Positions 58,062 to 64,000 of a stretch of DNA of 64,000 nt are shown in pieces. The notes under the pieces are model-generated. The model had not been told where the DNA came from, searched no databases, and was given only the letters and a program-made list of their open reading frames with translations. Every line of letters begins with the position of its first letter. The stretch's first letter is position 1. Source of the stretch: Roseburia rectibacter (GTDB lineage: Bacteria > Bacillota > Clostridia > Lachnospirales > Lachnospiraceae); assembly GCF_014287515.2 (NCBI RefSeq), contig NZ_CP092473.1:174501-238500 (forward strand), in the 5' to 3' direction. A program made the position numbers and the translations under genes.

Positions 58062-59285
58062 ATGAACGATCCGAATGGTCTTGTATATGCAGATGGCAAT
58101 TATCATTTATATTTCCAGCATAACCCATTTGATGTGCAGTGGGAAAATATGAGCTGGGGACATGCCGTAAGCAAAGATCTGCTGTATTGGGAGCAGAAAG
58201 ATGAGGTGCTTTTTCCGGATGAGACAGGAACGATGTTTTCCGGAAGCGGCATTATAAATGATCATAAGATGCTCGGTCTGCCGGAAGATGCGCTGGTATT
58301 TTTCTATACGGCAGCCGGAAATAATAATAAATGGAGCGCAGGGAAACAGTTTACCCAGCGCATTGCATATAGCACCGACGGAGGAGAGACACTCCATAAA
58401 ATTGACAAAGGTGTGCTTGAGGCGGTTTGTAAAGAAAACCGTGATCCGAAGGTGTTCTGGCATGAAAAGAGCCAGGCGTATATCATGACGCTGTGGTTAG
58501 AGGAAAGTGATTTTGGCATTTTCCGTTCTACGGATCTGTTAAACTGGGAGCAGACAGACAGGCTGACTTTAAAAGATGCCTGGGAGTGCCCGGATCTGCT
58601 GTGCTTAAAGGATGAAAACGAAGATGAAAGCTGGATGTTCTGGAGCGCAGACGGCTTTTACTTCTGGGGTGAGTTCGACGGTTTCAAGTTTCAGACGGAT
58701 GGTGTGCGCCATATGGCTTATATTAATAAGATGGCTTACGCGGCGCAGACTTACAGCAATACAAAAGACAGAGTGATCTCTGTTCCGTGGCTCAGACTTC
58801 CAAATCATGGAAGAAATTATACCGGGGCGATGGGGTTGCCGAGAGAGTTTTCGGTTACTTATAAAAACGGTGAAAAAGTATTAAAACAGCAGCCGGTCAG
58901 GGAATATGAGGACAGGAAAAAGCTGGTGTATGACAGCGCAGATAAAAATATGCAGCAGGAAGATATGTTTCAGTGGGAGTTTACACCGGATACTGCAACA
59001 GAGATTCAGATCACGCGCGCAGAGTCAGAAGATATATTGCATGTGCAGGTGAACCGGGATTTTGAATTTGTATACAATGCCGGAACCGGGGAATTAAAAG
59101 CCGGTGATGAGACATTTAAGACAGAAGCCGGAATCCGTGATTTTTCACTGCTTTTTGATGACGTAATCTTTGAAGTGACTGCGGATTGTGATACAATGAT
59201 AGGTATATTTGAACTGCCCCGGATTGTGGAAGAATTTTGCATGAAAAAGGGCAGTGCAGAGAAGATACAGATATTTGTTTCATAA
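58062..59285 (+). CDS. GH32 beta-fructofuranosidase, 5' end lost
   Basis: The first ATG gives 407 residues starting MNDPNG, but the frame is open from 57807 and continues with GH32 sequence upstream (RPSIHFTPQTGW), so the true N-terminus and start were lost by the upstream deletion. The catalytic residues are still present: Asp in WMNDPNG, RDP in ENRDPKVF and Glu in WECPDL. GH32 enzymes cleave sucrose or fructans. If translation starts at 58062 the N-terminal blade is incomplete, so activity is doubtful. No ATG, GTG or TTG with a ribosome binding site is visible upstream. Confidence 0.75.
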   Translation: MNDPNGLVYADGNYHLYFQHNPFDVQWENMSWGHAVSKDLLYWEQKDEVLFPDETGTMFSGSGIINDHKMLGLPEDALVFFYTAAGNNNKWSAGKQFTQRIAYSTDGGETLHKIDKGVLEAVCKENRDPKVFWHEKSQAYIMTLWLEESDFGIFRSTDLLNWEQTDRLTLKDAWECPDLLCLKDENEDESWMFWSADGFYFWGEFDGFKFQTDGVRHMAYINKMAYAAQTYSNTKDRVISVPWLRLPNHGRNYTGAMGLPREFSVTYKNGEKVLKQQPVREYEDRKKLVYDSADKNMQQEDMFQWEFTPDTATEIQITRAESEDILHVQVNRDFEFVYNAGTGELKAGDETFKTEAGIRDFSLLFDDVIFEVTADCDTMIGIFELPRIVEEFCMKKGSAEKIQIFVS

Positions 59286-59359
59286 TAAAAAGATAGATTT
59301 GACGAAGAAATGAGAAGTCGTGTGAAAATACATTTTTACACGCAAGAAAGAGGAGTAGT

Positions 59360-60337
59360 ATGGCAACCTTAAAGGATGTGGCGAAGGAAACGGGACTTAC
59401 GGTGAGCACTGTTTCCCGTGTGCTGAATAATCGCGGATATATCAGCGAAGAGACAAGAAAAAAAGTATATGAGGCAATGAAAAAACTCAATTACCGTCCG
59501 AACGAGGTAGCCCGCTCGCTCTCAAAGCAGACGACGAATACGATCGGTGTGATCGTACCACATATCAGACATCCGTATTTTGCGGAACTGATCAGTAATT
59601 TAGAGAGTCAGGCTTATCATTATGGGCATAAAATTCTTCTATTTAATTCTCAGGAAAAAAACGAAAAGGAATGGGAATACATGGAGATGTGCACCAGCAA
59701 CCGTGTAGCGGGAGTGATCCTTTGCAGTGGAACGGTCGGTGTGGAAAAGTTTACCGGATTAAATGTGCCATTGATCACGATAGAACGTTATCTTGAAAAT
59801 GGAACGGCAGAGGTAGAGTGCGATAATGAGCAGGGTGGACGTCTTGCAGCGCAGCATCTGATTAACTGTGGCTGTAAGCATCTGATCCATATCAGCGGTG
59901 TCCACGAGACAGCCATGCCGGCAGATGAGCGTGCAGTTGGTTTCCGGGCAGTCTGTGAAAAACAGAATGTTTCTTATCAGATCGCAGATACCACGGCCTT
60001 TGAATATAATCATCTCGAATACCATCAGATTCTCGAAAAACTGCTAAAGGAAAACCCGGATACAGACGGAATTTTTGCCAGCAGTGATCTGATCGCAGCA
60101 CAGCTTCTTCAGGTGTGCCATAAGTTGAACATTGATGTGCCGTCGCAGATGAAGATCGTGGGTTTCGATGATGTCAATATTGCATCATTAACAACGCCGC
60201 CGATCACGACGATCCATCAGCCGATCAAAGAGATGGCGAAAATGGCGGTGGAACTGCTCGTCCGTTCCGGTAACGGGGAACTTGTGCCGAACCGCACTAC
60301 TCTGCCGGTATCACTTGTAGTAAGGGAGACGACTTGA
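59360..60337 (+). CDS. LacI-family transcriptional regulator
   Basis: 325 residues. N-terminal HTH LKDVAKETGLTVSTVSRVLNNRGYIS with hinge YRPNEVARSLS, then a periplasmic-binding-like ligand domain (TIGVIVPHIRHPYFAELI, VPLITIERY, IVGFDDVNIASLTTPPIT). GAGGAG precedes the ATG. It probably represses the surrounding sugar genes through the operator at 57618 in the absence of sucrose- or raffinose-type sugars. A 10-bp hairpin of unknown role lies just upstream (59319-59342). Confidence 0.93.
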   Translation: MATLKDVAKETGLTVSTVSRVLNNRGYISEETRKKVYEAMKKLNYRPNEVARSLSKQTTNTIGVIVPHIRHPYFAELISNLESQAYHYGHKILLFNSQEKNEKEWEYMEMCTSNRVAGVILCSGTVGVEKFTGLNVPLITIERYLENGTAEVECDNEQGGRLAAQHLINCGCKHLIHISGVHETAMPADERAVGFRAVCEKQNVSYQIADTTAFEYNHLEYHQILEKLLKENPDTDGIFASSDLIAAQLLQVCHKLNIDVPSQMKIVGFDDVNIASLTTPPITTIHQPIKEMAKMAVELLVRSGNGELVPNRTTLPVSLVVRETT

Positions 60338-60418
60338 TTTAATATGTATATGAGCCATATATATAGCAGGAAGGTAAATAGTGTATGCGCAAAACCGGCG
60401 CAAGAATGGAGGATTCCT

Positions 60419-62101
60419 ATGGAACAAAAAAAATGGTGGAAAGAAGCGGTAGTCTACCAGATCTATCCGCGCAGCTTTATGGACAGCAATGGTGATGGTG
60501 TCGGCGATCTTCGCGGCATTAAGAGCCGGCTGTCTTATTTAAAATTATTGGGAATAGATGTGATCTGGTTATCACCGGTCTATCAGTCCCCGAATGATGA
60601 CAACGGCTATGATATCAGTGATTACAGGGATATCATGACAGAATTTGGCACGTTAGAAGATTTTGATGAGATGCTTGCAGAAGCGCATAAACTTGGCATT
60701 AAGATCGTCATGGATCTTGTAGTCAATCACAGCTCCGATGAGCATCAGTGGTTTGTGGAGAGCAGAAAAAGCAAAGACAATCCGTACCGTGACTATTATA
60801 TCTGGCGTGAAGCAAAGGATGGAAAAGAGCCGAATAACTGGGGTTCCTGTTTTGGCGGTTCGGCATGGGAATACGATCAGACGACGGATATGTATTATCT
60901 TCATATGTTTTCCAAAAAACAGCCGGATCTTAACTGGGAGAATCCGAAACTCAGACAGGAAGTTTTTGACATGATGACCTGGTGGGGCGAACGCGGTATC
61001 GACGGATTCCGCATGGATGTCATTACGATGATTTCAAAAGATCAGCGTTTTCCGGACGGCATCGTGCATGGCAATGAAAGATTTGGAGATTCTTCCCCGT
61101 ATGTCAATAATGGACCGCGCGTGCACGAATATTTAAAAGAGATGAATGAAAAAGTAATCTCCAAGTTTGACTGGATGACGGTCGGCGAGGGTGCCGGTGC
61201 AGGCGTGGAGGATGCGAAACGCTATGCCGGGGCAGATCAGGGTGAGCTGGATATGATTTTTACATTTGAGCATGTCAACCTCGGACAGACACAGTATGGC
61301 AAATGGAGTGATGGCAGCTTTGATCTTGTTGAGTTAAAGAAAGTATTTGAAAAATGGGAAGATGGACTTGAAGGTGTGGCATGGAACAGCCTTTACTGGG
61401 ATAACCACGATCAGCCGAGAGCCGTCTCAAGATTTGGAAATGACAGTGAAGAATACCGCGAGATTTCCGCAAAAATGCTTGCAACCTGCCTGCATTTTAT
61501 GAAAGGAACACCTTATATTTATCAGGGTGAGGAACTCGGTATGACAAACCGCAAATGTAAAGATTTTTCGGAGTTCCGTGATATTGAGATTAAAAATGCA
61601 TACCGCGATTTTGTCGGCGGCGGTATTTTAGATGAAGAAACGATGTTAAAATTTGTCAATGCTATCGGTCGTGACAATGCGAGATTCCCAATGCATTGGG
61701 ATGACAGCGATAATGCAGGATTTACGACAGGTACACCGTGGATTTCGGTCAACGAAAATTATAAAAAGATCAATGCGGCAGCACAGATCAATGATCCGGA
61801 ATCAGTATTTTCCTATTACAAAAGGCTGATCGAACTGCGTCATCAGATGGAGATCATTGTGTATGGTGTATACGAGAGTAAGGTGATCGAACATCCGGAT
61901 GTGTTTGCATACACCAGGACACTTGGAGAAGAAAAGCTGTTTGTAGTCTGCAACTTCAGGGAGCAGGAGATGGACTTTGCCTTAGAGGACGGTTTTACCG
62001 GTGAAGAGGATGTTTTGATCAGCAATTATAAGGATGTTGTAAAAACAGAGCATGGGATTCATTTAAGACCATATGAGGCAAAGGTGTTTTACCGGAAATA
62101 A
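60419..62101 (+). CDS. GH13 alpha-glucosidase (oligo-1,6-glucosidase/sucrase type)
   Basis: 560 residues from MEQKKWWKEAVVYQIYPRSF, with GGAGG 6 nt upstream; an earlier ATG at 60344 is not needed. GH13 subfamily 31-like: catalytic Asp in GIDGFRMDVI (near 199), Glu in TVGEGAG (near 256) and Asp in WDNHDQPR (near 330), with DLVVNHSSDEH. Intracellular enzyme hydrolysing alpha-glucosides such as isomalto-oligosaccharides, or sucrose-like bonds; exact specificity cannot be read. It lies between lacI and the GH36 relic. Confidence 0.9.
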   Translation: MEQKKWWKEAVVYQIYPRSFMDSNGDGVGDLRGIKSRLSYLKLLGIDVIWLSPVYQSPNDDNGYDISDYRDIMTEFGTLEDFDEMLAEAHKLGIKIVMDLVVNHSSDEHQWFVESRKSKDNPYRDYYIWREAKDGKEPNNWGSCFGGSAWEYDQTTDMYYLHMFSKKQPDLNWENPKLRQEVFDMMTWWGERGIDGFRMDVITMISKDQRFPDGIVHGNERFGDSSPYVNNGPRVHEYLKEMNEKVISKFDWMTVGEGAGAGVEDAKRYAGADQGELDMIFTFEHVNLGQTQYGKWSDGSFDLVELKKVFEKWEDGLEGVAWNSLYWDNHDQPRAVSRFGNDSEEYREISAKMLATCLHFMKGTPYIYQGEELGMTNRKCKDFSEFRDIEIKNAYRDFVGGGILDEETMLKFVNAIGRDNARFPMHWDDSDNAGFTTGTPWISVNENYKKINAAAQINDPESVFSYYKRLIELRHQMEIIVYGVYESKVIEHPDVFAYTRTLGEEKLFVVCNFREQEMDFALEDGFTGEEDVLISNYKDVVKTEHGIHLRPYEAKVFYRK

Positions 62102-62177
62102 GTTTTACCATTGAATTTTACCAATTATAAAAAGTGGCACTTCTTAATGATATATTTTGTTCGGAAAGGGGAAAATT

Positions 62178-63412
62178 ATGGCGATCATCATAGATCAGGA
62201 GCAGAAACTGCTCACACCGCATACAATTACTTTGCACACAAAAAATACGACGTATCAGATGGCTGTCGGCGCTTATGGACAACTGCTCCATCTGTATTAC
62301 GGACCGCGGTTAGACGGTGATATGCGGTATCTTCTGACCTATTATGACAGGGGGGGTTCCGGCAATCCGTATGAGGCAGAGTGCGATAAGACATATTCCA
62401 TGGATGCACTGCCGCAGGAATATCCGTGTTTTGGAACCGGGGATTTCCGCAGCCCGGCATTTGTGCTGAAAAATGCAGATGGAAGCTATTGTGCCGATCT
62501 GCGGTTCGTATCCTGTGAGGTATGTAAAGGAAAATACCAGATTCCGGGATTTCCGGCAGTTTATGATGAGACCGGGACAGAGAGTGAAACGTTAAAGGTA
62601 TATTTAGAGGATGCCGTAAGCGGCGTGCAGGTAACACTGCTTTACGGTGTATTTGCAGAACTTGATATTATTACCAGGGCGGTTCAGATTACCAATCATG
62701 GCGATAAGACCGTCCATATTGAAAAATCTGCAAGTGCTGTGCTTGATTTTATGAATGGAGAATTTGATGTCATTCATTTTCATGGCAGACACGGGATGGA
62801 GCGGATTTTTGAACGCACGTCCGTGGAGCATGGCAATCAGGTATTTGGCAGCAGGCGTGGCGCTTCGAGCCACCAGCAGAATCCATTTGTGATGCTGGCT
62901 GGAAAACAGACAGGGGAGGATGCCGGCGAATGTTATGGCTGTATGCTTTTATACAGCGGCAATTTCAAAGCAGAGGCAGAAAAAGACCAGTATGAGCAGA
63001 CAAGGCTTGTGATGGGCTTATCCGATGAAATGTTTTCCTGGAGATTAGAGCCGGGAGAGACATTTGATACACCGGAGGCAGTGTTAAGCTATTCTGCAGA
63101 TGGTTTTTCTGCGCTTTCCTGGAATCTGCACCGTCTGATCCGAAGCCATATCTGCCGCAGTGCATACCGTGATACGAAAAGACCGGTACTTATCAATAAC
63201 TGGGAGGCAACCTATTTCGATTTTACCGGGTTGAGGTTGTCGGAACAAAGACAGATGGTACAAACGGACAGCACATCAATGAAACACCGAACGCAGTTGA
63301 ACCGGATTACTTCACAGGAGCACAGCTTGTACATGCAGGCGTGCCAATCCCACGCATGGACAACGAGTACCGTGCATGGCAGATGTATATAAAAGAAATG
63401 CAGGAAAATTGA
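62178..63412 (+). pseudogene. GH36 alpha-galactosidase with internal deletion
   Basis: The N-terminal part from MAIIIDQEQK is a good GH36 alpha-galactosidase through RPVLINNWEATYFDF, just before the catalytic barrel. At about 63229 the sequence jumps, and in another frame (63230-63412) encodes VEVVGTKTDGTNGQHIN and YFTGAQLVHAGVPIPRMDN, which reads as the enzyme's C-terminus. About 320 residues including both catalytic Asp residues are missing, and the joint is out of frame. The reading frame of the first part runs on to 63392. Confidence 0.75.
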
Positions 63413-63478
63413 GTAACGTCCCAACAACCTCTACCAGAACTTCATCCCCAGCATACGCAGAAGAAAGGAGCACACACA

Positions 63479-64000
63479 ATGAATAAACAATATGATGTAG
63501 TCGCCCTCGGCGAATTATTAATTGATTTTACAGAAAACGGCACCAGTGGTCAGGGCAACCCGGTTTATGAAGCAAATCCGGGCGGAGCACCCTGCAACGT
63601 GCTTTCCATGTTGAACAGATTAGGGCATCAGACCGCATTTTTAGGAAAAGTCGGAAATGACATCTTCGGCAGACAGCTCCGTTCCACCGTGGAATCAGCC
63701 GGGATTAATGTGGAAGGACTTCTGACGGATGAAGATGTGCGCACCACCCTTGCATTTGTTGAGACAAAACCGGACGGTGACAGAGACTTTTCTTTTTACC
63801 GGAATCCGGGCGCAGATATGATGCTTCGGGAAGAGGAAGTCCGGGATGATATTATTGCAGCCGGAAAAATCTTTCATTTTGGTACATTGTCCATGACGAA
63901 TGAGCCGGTCAGAAGTGCGACAAAACATGCGATTGCTGTTGCAAAAGAAAATGGTGCACTCATTTCCTTTGATCCGAATATCAGGGAACCGCTCTGGAAG
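63479..64000 (+). CDS. PfkB-family carbohydrate kinase, probably fructokinase (3' end outside)
   Basis: At least 174 residues from MNKQYDVVALGELLIDF, with AAAGGAG 7 nt upstream, running off the window. The N-terminal GELLIDF and NPGGAPCNVLSMLNRLG, then GKVGNDIFGRQL and TTLAFV match bacterial fructokinases of the PfkB family, which phosphorylate fructose to fructose-6-phosphate. It fits the sucrose/raffinose-type locus. The catalytic C-terminal part is not visible. Confidence 0.88.
   Translation, partial: MNKQYDVVALGELLIDFTENGTSGQGNPVYEANPGGAPCNVLSMLNRLGHQTAFLGKVGNDIFGRQLRSTVESAGINVEGLLTDEDVRTTLAFVETKPDGDRDFSFYRNPGADMMLREEEVRDDIIAAGKIFHFGTLSMTNEPVRSATKHAIAVAKENGALISFDPNIREPLWK

Noticed and set aside
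57679..58062. Programmed -1 frameshift joining the lipoprotein and GH32 frames
   Set aside because: No slippery heptamer of the X XXY YYZ type is found in the overlap, and a lipoprotein-GH32 fusion would be odd; deletion is the simpler reading.

Overview
The window looks like a chromosomal segment of a motile, Gram-positive gut anaerobe of the Lachnospiraceae, most likely Roseburia or a close relative. The grounds are moderate-low GC, strong AAGGAGG-type ribosome binding sites, TTGaca-N17-TATAAT promoters, spore genes (spmA, spmB), two chemoreceptors, and large secreted fibre-degrading enzymes. The GH10 xylanase has the module order CBM86/CBM22/GH10/CBM9/CBM9/BIG2/Listeria-Bacteroides repeat that I know from Roseburia intestinalis. 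The genus is inferred, not proven.

Layout. 1-7.9 kb: the end of a repeat-rich coiled-coil protein, pepT, tRNA-Lys, trmB, a D,D-carboxypeptidase, an AbiEi/AbiEii-like toxin-antitoxin pair and a mobA-like gene. 7.9-13.4 kb: the conserved Firmicutes block known in Bacillus as yaaO-tmk-yaaR-holB-yaaT-yabB, here with a guanylate-kinase-like gene in the tmk position. In Bacillus the block ends with rsmI, but here rsmI lies 22.8 kb further on (36.2 kb) with its own promoter. The gap holds lgt, a BIG2 surface protein, a nitrogen-compound island (15.7-29.7 kb) and a mobile or defence-like island (30.2-36.0 kb).

The nitrogen island has two LuxR paralogues, an isochorismatase-like amidohydrolase, two NitT/TauT-type binding lipoproteins with one permease and one ATPase, two DUF1989 proteins, a 1193-residue biotin-dependent urea/guanidine carboxylase, allophanate hydrolase and a NifI1/NifI2-like PII pair. 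Together these would import a small N-rich compound, carboxylate it, deiminate it to allophanate and release ammonia and CO2. The DUF1989 pair points to guanidine rather than urea. The next island holds a short MerR gene, tnpV, a DUF4143 ATPase, a GmrSD-like DUF262/DUF1524 protein and an IS1380-family element flanked by TTAA.

36-49 kb: rsmI, a DUF885 lipoprotein, spmA and spmB separated by a response regulator-GGDEF-EAL gene, initiator tRNA-Met, a chemoreceptor, a sirtuin, and the DUF951-rpsF-ssb-rpsR ribosomal operon followed by a 15-bp tandem repeat, then a Cache chemoreceptor on the minus strand.

49-64 kb is a carbohydrate region. A GH53 galactanase sits behind a promoter carrying four TTGCGCAA palindromes, followed by a GH10 xylanase with a closely related C-terminal module. 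Then comes a decayed sucrose/raffinose-type locus: a binding-protein remnant behind a LacI-type operator, GH32 lacking its start, lacI, GH13, GH36 with its catalytic region deleted, and a PfkB sugar kinase that runs off the window.
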